Of a stretch of 64,000 bases of DNA, positions 1-8,830 are shown piece after piece. Position numbers and translations under genes: made by a program. The number at the start of each line of letters is the position of its first letter. The first letter of the stretch is position 1. Location: NCBI RefSeq assembly GCF_014647375.1, contig NZ_BMPB01000010.1, positions 1-64,000 of the forward strand, written 5' to 3'. The notes under the pieces are model-generated. The model ran no database searches. It saw only the letters and a list, made by a program, of their open reading frames with translations, and had not been told where the DNA came from. This DNA comes from Parabacteroides faecis (GTDB lineage Bacteria > Bacteroidota > Bacteroidia > Bacteroidales > Tannerellaceae).

Positions 1-768
1 AAGCTCTATAGTGATATCGGAGGCCGGTAAAATGGTAGTGTTGTCTGCAACAACATTTCCTTTATCGTTCATTGTAGCCGGAATAATATATTCGATATCT
101 TCTCCGGTCAATTCTCCGTTATGATTAAAAGAGCTTTTTGTTTTCTTTATTTTGTAATAAAAATTACCGTCTCTTGAATCCAACACTTTGATAACACCTT
201 TAGTGATCAAAGAAACTGAAGAAACTTTACGTGCTATCTTTAATGTTTCAGCACTAGCTTTTGTAGAAGTACTTTTCAAAGTAACCTGTCCGTAGAATAA
301 ATCTCCCGGTAAGCTTGCTGCAACACCATTGTTTTGTTTGAGGCTTACCTGTAGGTCTGAAATAATATTGGCTTGGTTCAAAGCACTGATATTTTCGTTA
401 TCTCCTGAGAGTCCGGCCCATGCCACCACTGTGATCTGATCAGATCCGGGACATGCGATCTCTATCGGTTTAGCCTGAAGCAAATAAGTTCTGTCCACAG
501 TCATTTGTTTGTAGAAATCTCCGCTCTGGTCAAAAATGAACAGTGTCGTCTGGTCTACATCACCTTTCACCGTGATATCTTTATTGTCCGAGTATGCTTT
601 AAGAACCACTGAGAAAGGAACTTCTGTTTTAGAAGTAGCGTCTTTGATAACGCTGTCGTCAATGCCATACGAAGAATCACTGTCTGCAGAACAACTAGCG
701 AAAGCGACCATAGCGATCAGTGTGCAAACAGCAACAATACAATTTGTAAAAATTCTACCCTTTTTCAT
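1..768 (-). CDS. FimB/Mfa2-like fimbrial anchor lipoprotein (partial, C-terminus off window)
   Basis: The reading frame is open from an ATG at 768 to the window edge (256 codons). The N-terminus is a lipoprotein signal peptide (MKKGRIF..., hydrophobic core, lipobox FASC with Cys at about residue 26). The body has features of the FimB/Mfa2 anchor family of type V fimbriae: a beta-strand segment reading TTLFIFDQSGDF, a VVAWAG segment and a DLFYGQ motif near residue 150. It resembles the protein at 4689-5630, which has the same DSLFYG and LHLVAWG segments. The predicted role is a membrane-anchored accessory or anchor subunit, an inference from family resemblance. It is transcribed away from the rest of the fimbriae cluster and has its own -7 element, but lacks the shared 60-bp module. 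The 3' end and any downstream partner are outside the window. Confidence 0.75.
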   Translation of the reverse strand, partial: MKKGRIFTNCIVAVCTLIAMVAFASCSADSDSSYGIDDSVIKDATSKTEVPFSVVLKAYSDNKDITVKGDVDQTTLFIFDQSGDFYKQMTVDRTYLLQAKPIEIACPGSDQITVVAWAGLSGDNENISALNQANIISDLQVSLKQNNGVAASLPGDLFYGQVTLKSTSTKASAETLKIARKVSSVSLITKGVIKVLDSRDGNFYYKIKKTKSSFNHNGELTGEDIEYIIPATMNDKGNVVADNTTILPASDITIEL

Positions 769-868
769 GACCTTAATTTTTTATATGCTTAAAATTACCC
801 TATACTCAGTAGAGAACATTTATCCGGTTAAGACCCTCATCAAAACCTATTGTCTCTTGCTGATATTG

Positions 869-876
869 CAAATATA
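869..876 (-). promoter_or_regulatory. Bacteroidetes -7 promoter element (TATATTTG)
   Basis: A perfect TAnnTTTG match on the minus strand about 100 bases upstream of the anchor-protein start at 768. No clear -33 TTTG is placed at the usual spacing. The stretch 877-1317 holds no gene; the only other feature seen is a weak -7-like CATCTTTG at 1213-1220 in front of the kinase gene. Confidence 0.5.
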
Positions 877-1317
877 GATACAAAAACAATGTGAGTATCA
901 AATAAAGCGATAATAAAAGTTAAAACGATCAAAATAGTTGCTGAAAATATCAAATAATACGATGTGATTCTCTCAAAACGTGTGTATGTCTCTCATTTTA
1001 TACCTGTGGAAACAACAGGGATGAAATCTCTTTATGTTCTTATTTGATAGAAATACATAGTTTTTGTGATATGAATACGCCTGTGTGAAATTTTATGTAT
1101 GGAGGTTCAGGTGTAGTGGCGATTTGCGTAAAAGATGCGAAAAAAATATGATAATCATGTCTTATTTCGTAAATAAACTGTTTTCAATGTTCTCTAAACG
1201 AAAATTTATTAGCATCTTTGCATAGATGATTATGTGCAATTATGGGAGAACACTTGATTGTTGATTGACAGTATATTCGGGAGAAAAATTATCTTAAGAA
1301 CTAAAATATATATCATT

Positions 1318-3384
1318 ATGTGTACTAGAGCTCTGTTCAGGAAATGGTTCGTCTTTCTTGTTTGCTTTGTTTTTTGCGGTCGACAGGCTTTTGCTGCAGG
1401 GGATTCTGTCAATCCTTTGGAAATAACCGTTCTTATTGTTGTCCTTATTCTTGTTCTACTATTCGTTCCTGCTGCTTTCTATTTAAGAAAGATGTATACC
1501 GGATTTACAGGTCAGTCTCAGAAAATCGTAAAGGAAAATGAGTTGCTGGCACTCAAACAAAATGAGGCGGACCGGAAATATAATGAGTTGGAAGCCGCGA
1601 AGAGAGAATTGGAAGAGCAAAAAGAAGCTGTAGAGTCAAAAGCCATCGAGCTCGAATCCCAAAAGAATGAGTTAGAATCCCAATATGATGCACTGGCGGC
1701 GGCCAATGAAGAATTAGCTAAGAAATGTGCTACCCAGGAAACGGCTATTTCCACTCTGAACAGTAATAAAAAGGATCTGGAGCAATTGCTCGTTACCAAG
1801 ATAAAAGAAAGTGATGCCTTGCAGCGCGAGGTTGCCGATAAACTTTCGGAAGCCGAATCCCGATTGAAAGATGCCGAATTGATCCATGATAATTTCTTTA
1901 TCGAGACAATCCATGAGATGCGTACGCCTCTTTCCCTTGTATTAGGTTCGCTGTCATTAGTCGTACAGAATAAAGACGATAGCCGTGACATGTCTACCCA
2001 GTTACTTTCGGCCTATCGTAACACATTAGCTTTGCAGGACCTTGCCGACCAGCTGATCGGGACACGCCGCGCCAACGATGTCGCCAACTATTTGCGTATA
2101 GCCCGTTATGACCTGATAGAGATATCCCGTCAGATTTGCGACCTGTTCGTCGACTGGGTGGCCATGAACAATGTCGATTTCCAGGTGAATACCCAGACCT
2201 CTATGTTATGGATCTGGCTGGATCGTCGCAAAATGGAATATGCATTACGTACATTATTGTCTAATGCATTCAAAAATACATTTGTTTACGGCAAGGTTAC
2301 GTTGGATATTTCGGTAGTCAGGAAAGACGGCAAAGCCTATTGCGCCATATCGGTACAGGATGAAGGGTTGAATGAAAACGAAAGTACCCGTCGTGGTTTG
2401 CGGCAGGTACATGATATGACGGACGATATTGGCGGATTCTATAGTAATGAAACGACAACATCGGGTACTACCTATACATTATTAATACCGCTAGGCAAAC
2501 AGCACTTGTTGGAGCGTCGTGTGGAATTTGTAGAACCGGAAGCCGACCTTGTCAAGCTGAATGATCGTCAGAAGGAAGAAATTGCAGAATTTATCCAGAT
2601 CGTTCCGCAAAAAAGGACAACCGGCAAGAAAATCCTAGTCATCGACGATAGCGACCAGATCCGTTGGTTCCTGAAGCATGTTTTTGCGAAGGAGTATGAG
2701 ATACTGGAAGCCCGTAATGGAAATGAAGGTCTGAATGTCGCTTTTGCAACCAATCCTGACCTGATCCTTTGCGATGTGATGATGCCGGTTAAAGACGGTT
2801 TCGAGACCTGTAAGGAATTGAAGGCCGATCCGCGAACATCCCAGACTCCAGTTGTTATGCTGACAGCAAAGGTGGAGAGCGAAGATATTATTGTCGGTCT
2901 CGAAGCGGGTGCGGACGATTATATCACCAAGCCATTCGATATTGAAATTTTGCGTAGCAAATTGAACAACCTGGTAAAGCGTCGTGAGCAATTGAAGCAA
3001 TACTTTACCAAGACGCTTGCCGGAACAGTTTCGCAGGAAACAGATGAAAATGAATCGAGCATACCGAGCAATCCGTTCATGGATCTGGTAGTGAAGAATA
3101 TCGAAATGCATTTGGACGATTCTACTTTTGAGGCGAAAGTGCTTGCAGACTCGCTGAATATGAGTTTGCCGACGTTGTATCGTAAAATCAAGCAGTTTTC
3201 CGATTGTAGTATCCTGGAACTGACCCGTACGATTCGTTTGAAAAAGGCTGCCGAATTGATCCAAACGCAGCAGTATTCGGTACAGGAGGTGGCTGAAATG
3301 GTTGGCTTCAACGATACCGCTACATTTCGTAAACGTTTCACGGAGCAATATGGAACAACGCCTTCGCAGTATGGGCAACCATAA
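1318..3384 (+). CDS. Hybrid histidine kinase / response regulator / AraC-type transcription factor
   Basis: A one-protein phosphorelay of 688 residues. In order: signal peptide (1-26), short linker, one membrane helix (about 36-57), a long Glu/Lys-rich coiled coil (about 60-195), a HisKA domain with phosphoacceptor His199 in an HEMRTPL box, and an ATPase domain with N-box Asn316. Then come a receiver domain with phosphoacceptor Asp486 (CDVMMP), conserved Thr (MLTAK) and Lys (TKPFD), and a C-terminal AraC helix-turn-helix of about 110 residues. Unlike typical Bacteroides hybrid two-component systems it has no large periplasmic sensor. The ATPase G1 box is degenerate (DEGLNEN), so kinase activity is uncertain. 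I chose the ATG at 1318 over an in-frame TTG at 1258 because the signal peptide starts there. It lies beside the fimbriae genes and may bind their shared promoter module (inference). Confidence 0.85.
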   Translation: MCTRALFRKWFVFLVCFVFCGRQAFAAGDSVNPLEITVLIVVLILVLLFVPAAFYLRKMYTGFTGQSQKIVKENELLALKQNEADRKYNELEAAKRELEEQKEAVESKAIELESQKNELESQYDALAAANEELAKKCATQETAISTLNSNKKDLEQLLVTKIKESDALQREVADKLSEAESRLKDAELIHDNFFIETIHEMRTPLSLVLGSLSLVVQNKDDSRDMSTQLLSAYRNTLALQDLADQLIGTRRANDVANYLRIARYDLIEISRQICDLFVDWVAMNNVDFQVNTQTSMLWIWLDRRKMEYALRTLLSNAFKNTFVYGKVTLDISVVRKDGKAYCAISVQDEGLNENESTRRGLRQVHDMTDDIGGFYSNETTTSGTTYTLLIPLGKQHLLERRVEFVEPEADLVKLNDRQKEEIAEFIQIVPQKRTTGKKILVIDDSDQIRWFLKHVFAKEYEILEARNGNEGLNVAFATNPDLILCDVMMPVKDGFETCKELKADPRTSQTPVVMLTAKVESEDIIVGLEAGADDYITKPFDIEILRSKLNNLVKRREQLKQYFTKTLAGTVSQETDENESSIPSNPFMDLVVKNIEMHLDDSTFEAKVLADSLNMSLPTLYRKIKQFSDCSILELTRTIRLKKAAELIQTQQYSVQEVAEMVGFNDTATFRKRFTEQYGTTPSQYGQP

Positions 3385-3483
3385 TTTTATAGATCATATA
3401 TAATACTGTATTAGTTAAAATGATCTGTTTTATTTGATATTAGTGATAAAAAGTCGGAAATAATGATATTTCGGTGACCATTG

Positions 3484-3518
3484 AATCTTCCAGAGCTTTT
3501 GTTCTGGAAGATTTTTTA
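3484..3518 (+). terminator. Intrinsic terminator after the hybrid kinase gene
   Basis: A perfect 11-bp stem (AATCTTCCAGA / TCTGGAAGATT) with an 8-base loop, followed by a T run. It lies 100 bases downstream of the kinase stop codon. Confidence 0.75.
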
Positions 3519-3583
3519 TTACAATAATTAACAGAATAGGGCGGTAATACATTTCAAATAGCTTGTTTAAAAGAAATTGTCAC

Positions 3584-3619
3584 TTCGTTTTAAACGAAAT
3601 TTTTTTCATTTTAAATGAA
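3584..3619. repeat. Twin 15-bp palindromes, operator-like
   Basis: TTCGTTTTAAACGAA (3584-3598) and TTCATTTTAAATGAA (3605-3619) are both perfect palindromes of the form TTCRTTTTAAAYGAA, and start exactly 21 bp apart (two helical turns). They lie in the gene-free stretch 3385-4062 between the kinase gene and the convergent HU gene. Apart from these palindromes and the terminator I see nothing in that stretch. The layout looks like a dimer-pair operator, but no gene starts nearby. Confidence 0.5.
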
Positions 3620-4062
3620 ATGGCTGTTTATTTAAGATAAGAATTGTGTTAAATAGTGTTGATTTGAAGTTTTTCGGAGATGTTTTTTGACTGGATTTAT
3701 ATGTTTTCGAGCAGGAATCTTTTCTGGAATGTCAGAGATGAGTGAAGAATATAAAGTGTTATAAATATCCCGGATGTGAATTTTATAGAAGAATTAGTTG
3801 TAATAAGGATGTCGTTCTTATTCCTTTGTTATGTATTTTCTTTTATGCCTGTCAATTTGATACTATTGAAGCTCTGGAGAATGTCCTGAAATGTGTCCGT
3901 CTCGTCCCGGTTCTCGAATAGTTGTCTTACGAGGTGCTTCAAATAGCATTTTGATAATTGGTAAATTACTTGGTTGCCTGATGAACCAATCGATATGAGC
4001 TGCCGTTTACCGGAGCACGACGGTAACCGGTAGCTTATGTAAATGACATTCAGATATCCCTG

Positions 4063-4350
4063 TTATTTTTGTTTTTTACCATTGATGGCTTCCAGCAAAT
4101 ATTTTCCGGGTTTGAATTTAACGGTGGTCCTAGCCTGGATCTCAACCGGATCACCGGTTTTGGGGTTACGAGCCATTCTTGTTGATTGTGCTCTGGGCGT
4201 CAATGTCCCGAAGCCCACAATAACGATTTCTTCCTTCTGGCACATTTTCTCTGTAACGATCTCCATGTAGGATTCCAGCACTTTCTTCGTTTTTTGCTTG
4301 TTCAATCCGGATTTTTCCGCTAATGCTACAATGAGTTCTGCTCTGTTCAT
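4063..4350 (-). CDS. HU/IHF-family DNA-binding protein
   Basis: A 95-residue classical HU-type protein: N-terminal helices (MNRAELIVALAEKSGLNK), the GFGTL beta turn, the RMARNPKTGDPVEI DNA-binding arm with its tip proline, and a C-terminal helix. The length is normal for HU. It would bind and bend DNA non-specifically as a dimer in nucleoid structure, recombination or transcription. It is a lone gene with its own -7 element upstream, convergent with the kinase gene. It is a different family branch from the longer HU-like proteins at 13297 and 14010. Being beside the fimbriae genes may be coincidental. Confidence 0.9.
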   Translation of the reverse strand: MNRAELIVALAEKSGLNKQKTKKVLESYMEIVTEKMCQKEEIVIVGFGTLTPRAQSTRMARNPKTGDPVEIQARTTVKFKPGKYLLEAINGKKQK

Positions 4351-4381
4351 AGGTATTTTGTTTTAATGATTAATAATTCTG

Positions 4382-4389
4382 CAAAGCTA
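4382..4389 (-). promoter_or_regulatory. -7 element (TAGCTTTG) for the HU gene
   Basis: A perfect TAnnTTTG on the minus strand, 32 bases upstream of the HU start codon. No convincing -33 box is visible. Confidence 0.5.
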
Positions 4390-4562
4390 ATGAAAACAAG
4401 CCGTATAATTAAAATGTTTGGCATGCAAAATATCGATGAACGCCTGCAAAAGATATTTTTACCCCTTTTTTGAGAGTATTACATTTATTGAAAACGTATT
4501 GAAAGACTCCTTGAAAAACATTTAGAGTTTTACCGCTGATATTCTTTTTGAAGTTGATAGTT

Positions 4563-4622
4563 TTATCTATTAAGATAGAGAGAACCACCTATACCCCATC
4601 TTTTTCATAACGATTACTTTTG
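4563..4622 (+). promoter_or_regulatory. Fimbrial promoter module D (split box plus -7 TACTTTTG)
   Basis: One of four 60-bp modules in the window that share a layout: TTAYCY at positions 1-6, GANA at 16-19, CC at 26-27, AT at 29-30 and the -7 element at 53-60. This copy is the most diverged (TTATCT first half, CCTAT second half). It starts 126 bp upstream of the gene at 4689. The two CC-containing halves are about 22 bp apart, two helical turns, as expected for an activator bound just upstream of polymerase. No -33 TTTG is present, consistent with activator dependence. Confidence 0.6.
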
Positions 4623-4688
4623 CTACATGAAAATAAGGTAAAATATAAATATAAGGATAGGGTAAAGTCAATCCGAAATTATTAGATT

Positions 4689-5630
4689 ATGAAACATAAT
4701 AAATTAATTACAAAACAAACCATTTTTCTGGCGTTAGCACTTGTCGCTTTATTTGCTACGAGTTGCATAAAAGACGATTTGGATGGGTGTCCTGGTTTGA
4801 CGCTCAAAGTTGTGAATCAGGATAATGAAGACGTCACTCCGCTGGGTGTTGTATCCTCTACGACACTTTATGTGTTCGATGAGAATTTGAAATTACTGGA
4901 AACACGCAACCTGGATGAGACTTTTATTAAGAACCGTCAAAGTATTCAACTGAATTATCCGTTGGATACTAAGCTACATTTAGTTGCTTGGGGAAATTTA
5001 ACTAAAGAAAATCAGATCGTACCAGATGTGAAAAGTGCAGAAGATTTGAATGTCATGTTAAATGCGAATAACGGAGAAGCCCAGTCTCCTGATAGTTTAT
5101 TTTATGGTTTAAAAAAGCTTGCTATCCAAGCTGTAGGTAATCAGGAAATTGTAATAGCTCCGATAGTGGGACAAGTTTCTATGAAAACCGAAGGATTGCA
5201 ATATGCTATTAAAAAGAATCCGGCATTCCGTTCTGCTAAAGCCTCCGGTGATGCTTCTGCTTACGAGTTCCAGTTGAACCGCACGTTGAGTGGTTATAAT
5301 TATAAAGGTGAGCAGATCGGCGACAGTGTCTATTATAAACCTGAAGGTAATTGGGATGAAACGGCAACCGAATGGATAACGCCTCAGACAACAAATGTTT
5401 GTTACGGTAACAATCTGTCAAGTTCTTTCATGGATGAAAATGGAGTCATACAGACGGTTAATGAATATGAGTATGAAGACGGAACAGTAGGTCCGATAGA
5501 CGTAAAAGTATACGAAAATATCCTGATTAAATTCCGATGGAACGACCAGGGAGCTTTCATCGGTGCAAAAGTAATAGTCACTCCGTGGGGCGTTGTGGAA
5601 GATACTCCAGATTTGAAACCTAAAAATTAA
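4689..5630 (+). CDS. FimB/Mfa2-like fimbrial anchor lipoprotein
   Basis: A 313-residue lipoprotein with lipobox ATSC and Cys at about residue 26, followed by KDDLDGCPG, a sequence typical of the FimB/Mfa2 family (PF08842) that anchors type V fimbriae to the outer membrane and limits fibre length. Family-like segments include TTLYVFDENLKLL, LHLVAWGNLT and DSLFYGLKKL. The last 20 residues (VIVTPWGVVEDTPDLKP) are a likely terminal beta strand. It is the first gene of a two-gene operon; a fimbrillin follows 6 bases after its stop. It is driven by fimbrial module D. The functional assignment rests on family resemblance; the specific partner fimbrillin is inferred from the operon. Confidence 0.8.
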   Translation: MKHNKLITKQTIFLALALVALFATSCIKDDLDGCPGLTLKVVNQDNEDVTPLGVVSSTTLYVFDENLKLLETRNLDETFIKNRQSIQLNYPLDTKLHLVAWGNLTKENQIVPDVKSAEDLNVMLNANNGEAQSPDSLFYGLKKLAIQAVGNQEIVIAPIVGQVSMKTEGLQYAIKKNPAFRSAKASGDASAYEFQLNRTLSGYNYKGEQIGDSVYYKPEGNWDETATEWITPQTTNVCYGNNLSSSFMDENGVIQTVNEYEYEDGTVGPIDVKVYENILIKFRWNDQGAFIGAKVIVTPWGVVEDTPDLKPKN

Positions 5631-5636
5631 TCGATC

Positions 5637-6746
5637 ATGATGAAGATGAATAAAATAGTATATGTGGGACTGGCCTTATTGTTATGTGCATCCTGTTCAA
5701 ATGACAATGATCCGAATATCTCTTCGCTGCCGGAGGCAAAGATATCTTTGCAGGTGAAAGCCAGCGGAGCGAACAAAAGGAATTCTCTGAAAGCTGCTAC
5801 AAAAGCCAGTACGGATGCCAACGAATTGCCCGGCGAAGCTTACATTAATAATATAACAGCATTCGTGTTCAGCGAAGACGGTTCGCAGTTGCTTTCTACT
5901 GCTCCCTATTATCAGGAAACAACTCCGGCCAATGGAGAGTTGACTATTCCGAATATTCCGGCGCGTGCAACCAAGGCCCGGATCGTACTGGTCGGGAATG
6001 CGGATGGAACTTTGAGCAATATCACTTCGTATGCAAGTCTTGAGGCAGCTCTTTGTCAACTATCCTCACAGGCGCAGGATAATCTGACTATGAGTAGCCA
6101 GGTGATCGAAACGAAAGAGTCACTGGTAGCCGGTGATGAAAATTATATCGGATACGAATCGATGGGTGAAAAAAATATCAACGGAATATCCACACCTTTG
6201 GAACTGACTCGCCTGGCGGCCCGTCTGGACGTTGTCGGAATAAAGACAAATTTCACCCGTCCCGAATTGCTGGGGCGTACCGTAACAATAGAATCTATTA
6301 CGGTTGACAACCGGAAGACGGCTTCACGTTTTTTCAGTCACGATTATTGGGGAGCCGTTGTTGCTGCCGGCAATTTAGGAACGAGTCCGTCCACCCCTAT
6401 GGATCTGGTAGTCGACAACAATACATCGCTCAGTGAAATAGCTTACCGTACGTACGTGATGGAAAACGACGGAAGCGAGCAGCCGACCGAATTGCTCATC
6501 AAGGCAACCATAAGCGCCAAAGATCCTTATCAGGCCCGGACACGCGAATTCAGGGCCGTTATCAACGAAAAAGGACTGTCGGCTTACGGACATAATTTTG
6601 TGAAACGTAATTACGTATATAAGATAATCATATCGTTCAACGATGATAGTTTTGAAGAAGATGAATTATATGCATCGGTTGACATCAATATCATAGTTGC
6701 CGAATGGGATAGGGAAATTATCGATATACCTGCTATTGATAACTAA
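5637..6746 (+). CDS. Fimbrillin-family lipoprotein (FimA/Mfa1-like)
   Basis: A 369-residue secreted lipoprotein (lipobox LCASC, Cys at about residue 21). After a linker rich in Lys and Ala comes a fimbrillin N-terminal domain (INNITAFVFSEDGSQLLS) and the conserved middle segment LTRLAARLDVVGI. The C-terminal strand is NIIVAEWDREIIDIP. In the type V pathway such proteins are lipidated, trimmed by an Arg-specific protease and assembled by donor-strand exchange. Here the paired anchor gene lies 6 bases upstream, so this may be the base-proximal or an accessory pilin rather than the main stalk. ATG at 5637 (MMKMNK) is used; an ATG three codons on is equally possible. The 216 bases after it hold the next promoter module. 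Confidence 0.75.
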   Translation: MMKMNKIVYVGLALLLCASCSNDNDPNISSLPEAKISLQVKASGANKRNSLKAATKASTDANELPGEAYINNITAFVFSEDGSQLLSTAPYYQETTPANGELTIPNIPARATKARIVLVGNADGTLSNITSYASLEAALCQLSSQAQDNLTMSSQVIETKESLVAGDENYIGYESMGEKNINGISTPLELTRLAARLDVVGIKTNFTRPELLGRTVTIESITVDNRKTASRFFSHDYWGAVVAAGNLGTSPSTPMDLVVDNNTSLSEIAYRTYVMENDGSEQPTELLIKATISAKDPYQARTREFRAVINEKGLSAYGHNFVKRNYVYKIIISFNDDSFEEDELYASVDINIIVAEWDREIIDIPAIDN

Positions 6747-6810
6747 TTAAATATTCAGGTAAATCTCTCAAATGATATTTGTAAAACTATCTATTTACTA
6801 TGATATAGAA

Positions 6811-6870
6811 TTACCCGTATTTTTTGAGACTTTTGCCAATCTAATAATAATGAAACCTCCTCTACATTTG
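6811..6870 (+). promoter_or_regulatory. Fimbrial promoter module A (TTACCC box, -7 TACATTTG)
   Basis: The same 60-bp layout as at 4563, 8831 and 15733: TTACCC at 6811-6816, TGAGA at 6825-6829, GCCAAT at 6835-6840, and -7 TACATTTG at 6863-6870. It lies about 92 bases upstream of the fimbrillin start at 6963. Confidence 0.7.
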
Positions 6871-6962
6871 CAATGTCAAACAAAACAGAGAAGTTCAAAC
6901 ATTCTTTTTAGTGTAGGGTAAACTAATAATAAAATATATCAACAATTTAAACATTTTGTATT

Positions 6963-7982
6963 ATGAAAATCAAGAATTTGTTTATTATGTCATTGGCCGC
7001 TCTTTCATTGGTGGCATGTTCCAACGATGAAGATGTGACTCCTAAAACATCTAATGTGGTAGTGAATCTGTCTAGTGTGGCTCCTGAGACAAAAGCCACG
7101 ACAAAGGCTGAAGATTTCGAAACATTAGCGCTTCAAAGTTTGACAGCTGAAAAAAAGATCTCTTCAGGTTCATTGTATGTTTTCGAAAACGATGTTCTTA
7201 TAACGAAAGTAGTTATAACCGGAAATGAAGTTTCAATTCCTAATCTAACTGTCGGTAATACATATAGTTTTGCGGCAGTTGTTAATAACACCGCTACTAC
7301 GGCAACAACGAAAGACGGTTTGAAAGCAGAAGTGATAGCATTAAGTGGAAAAGATGCCGGTAATTTTGTTATGTATGGTGAAAACAAAGTCAATTTGGAA
7401 GTGAAAGAAGTACCAGAGGGAGGTCAGAATTCTAATAATGTATCCATCGAAGTAAAACGAGTTTTGTCTGGTGTGCAATTGGTTTCTATTAAAACTGATT
7501 TTGGTGAAAATGTCCCTTTGTTTGCAAGAGAAGGTACAGCTGTTGTTAAATCGATGCAGTTGCTTGAGACAAACCCGACATCACGATTAGATGGAGGTGT
7601 GATTGCTGCTAAATCTGATAAAATAGAAGGTGTTGGTGCAACATTGAACCTTACGTTCACTAAGAACGAGACAGGTGTAACTGTTGGAGATAACAACGCT
7701 CTTCGTGCATACTGCTGCCCGGGTACGATAAAGTATGTTGTATTGAATGTTACTTATAATTATAAAGGAACGGATTATAATAGAGCATATAACATTACTA
7801 CATTGAGTAATCTTGACGGAGGTTTACTTGGCAATTATTTATATGGTTTGAAGGTTACATTGTCTGGTGCCGGTTCTGATGCTGGTGGTGATCCTGATAA
7901 ATTTGAGTCTGCAAAAGCAACTTTGAGCGTAGCCAATTGGTCTAATGGTCAGATTCATGATGTACCTAATCAGGAAAATTAA
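6963..7982 (+). CDS. Fimbrillin, probable major stalk subunit
   Basis: A 339-residue lipoprotein precursor: signal peptide MKIKNLFIMSLAALSLVACS with Cys at about residue 19, a Thr/Lys-rich processing region (PETKATTKAED), then a fimbrillin fold (GSLYVFENDVLITKVVITG, NLTVGNTYSFAAVVNN, VKRVLSGVQLVSIKTDF). The C-terminal segment is KATLSVANWSNGQIHDVP. It stands alone between its own promoter module and a strong terminator, which is what one expects for the most heavily expressed subunit (inference). Possible Arg-protease cleavage sites are not obvious in the processing region; Lys residues dominate. It could equally be a minor pilin; only expression data would tell. Confidence 0.75.
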   Translation: MKIKNLFIMSLAALSLVACSNDEDVTPKTSNVVVNLSSVAPETKATTKAEDFETLALQSLTAEKKISSGSLYVFENDVLITKVVITGNEVSIPNLTVGNTYSFAAVVNNTATTATTKDGLKAEVIALSGKDAGNFVMYGENKVNLEVKEVPEGGQNSNNVSIEVKRVLSGVQLVSIKTDFGENVPLFAREGTAVVKSMQLLETNPTSRLDGGVIAAKSDKIEGVGATLNLTFTKNETGVTVGDNNALRAYCCPGTIKYVVLNVTYNYKGTDYNRAYNITTLSNLDGGLLGNYLYGLKVTLSGAGSDAGGDPDKFESAKATLSVANWSNGQIHDVPNQEN

Positions 7983-8007
7983 TAGAATATACTTCCTACA
8001 ATAAAAA

Positions 8008-8042
8008 AGTCCTGTCAAGAAGATTGACAGGGCTTTTTTTCT
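8008..8042 (+). terminator. Intrinsic terminator after the monocistronic fimbrillin gene
   Basis: A 12-bp stem (AAGTCCTGTCAA / TTGACAGGGCTT, one G-U wobble) with a 5-base loop, followed directly by a T run. It lies 26 bases after the stop codon. Confidence 0.85.
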
Positions 8043-8199
8043 TCAAGAAGCTCCGTCAATCCGATTTTTTCGCCTTCTTTTCCCCAAGAAGCCTTGACAA
8101 TCCGATTTTCCCTTCGAATAAATTAGGATATCCTCTGTCAATCGCTTACCTTTATTGCTCTCTGAAAAAAAATAAAGTATTCATCCTAATTTAATGCAC

Positions 8200-8675
8200 A
8201 TGAAAAAAATTGCGACACTAAATTTAAACATTCTCCATGTCGAAGAAAGTTTCGGCTACCTCAAATTGGTCAGTGCGGAAACCCCTTTGTTGAATCCCGG
8301 AGGCGGAGGCGACCGTCCTGAAATCGAAATGTTGCCACCCAGGTGAAAGCACTTATTAATAAATATGGTAATCCTACCGAACTTTCTCAGACGGAAGAAA
8401 GCGGTGTGTTGCATAACCTGCTTCAGGATCTCAAAGCCTTGCCGCAGGAAAACCGTACGAAGATCGCGTGAAACAAGTGCGCCTGCAGGCCGAAGCCGAC
8501 TATCGTTTGATGGTGGAACTGGTAAACGCCCTTGTCCTGATAAACGGCGATGCAGCCTATGCCACTTTTATCGACCATGTGAATGTGTTTCGACCGCCAG
8601 AAAACAGTAATCAAGACCCGCAAGACTGTTAATACCAAGAAAAACGGCAGCAGCGACCGCCCGGAGATTGAATAG
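8200..8675 (+). pseudogene. Decayed DUF6261-like gene, apparently rearranged
   Basis: An ATG at 8200 opens MKKIATLNLNILHVEESFGYL..., which looks like the N-terminus of the Bacteroidales DUF6261 family (recalled, not searched). About 32 codons on it runs into PGGGGDRPEIE, a typical C-terminal tail, then stops. The following 330 bases contain family-like helical sequence broken by frameshifts and stops: QVKALINKYGNP... to 8471, VKQVRLQAEADYRLMVELVNALVLINGD, then DRQKTVIKTRKTVNTKK ending in SSDRPEIE at 8675. Two tail sequences in one locus suggest a fusion of two truncated copies. The stretch 8043-8199 holds only AT-rich sequence and short direct repeats of AAGAAG...GACAATCCGATTTT. Confidence 0.6.
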
Positions 8676-8702
8676 GCCAGCTGATTCACGCCGGTAAAAG
8701 AA

Positions 8703-8752
8703 AAAGAAGGAGGAGAATGCGTTAAAAAAACATTCTCCTCCTTCTTTGTTTT
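8703..8752 (+). terminator. Long perfect hairpin terminator
   Basis: A perfect 17-bp stem (8703-8719 with 8731-8747) and 11-base loop, followed by GTTTT. It closes the decayed gene and shields the following fimbrial promoter from read-through. Confidence 0.75.
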
Positions 8753-8830
8753 GGCACCTCGACCTTTGTAAATCTATCTCCCGTTAGGGGTGTAACTATC
8801 AATTTTCATCACTTTTCCACATTGCCACTT

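Noticed and set aside
536-877. A plus-strand open frame of 113 codons
   Set aside because: It lies opposite the start and promoter of the FimB/Mfa2-like gene on the minus strand, whose signal peptide and lipobox are clear.
1287-1302. ATTATCTTAAGAACTA near the hybrid kinase start, partly like the inversion core
   Set aside because: Only about 10 of 16 positions match, the dyad is broken and no partner site is seen.
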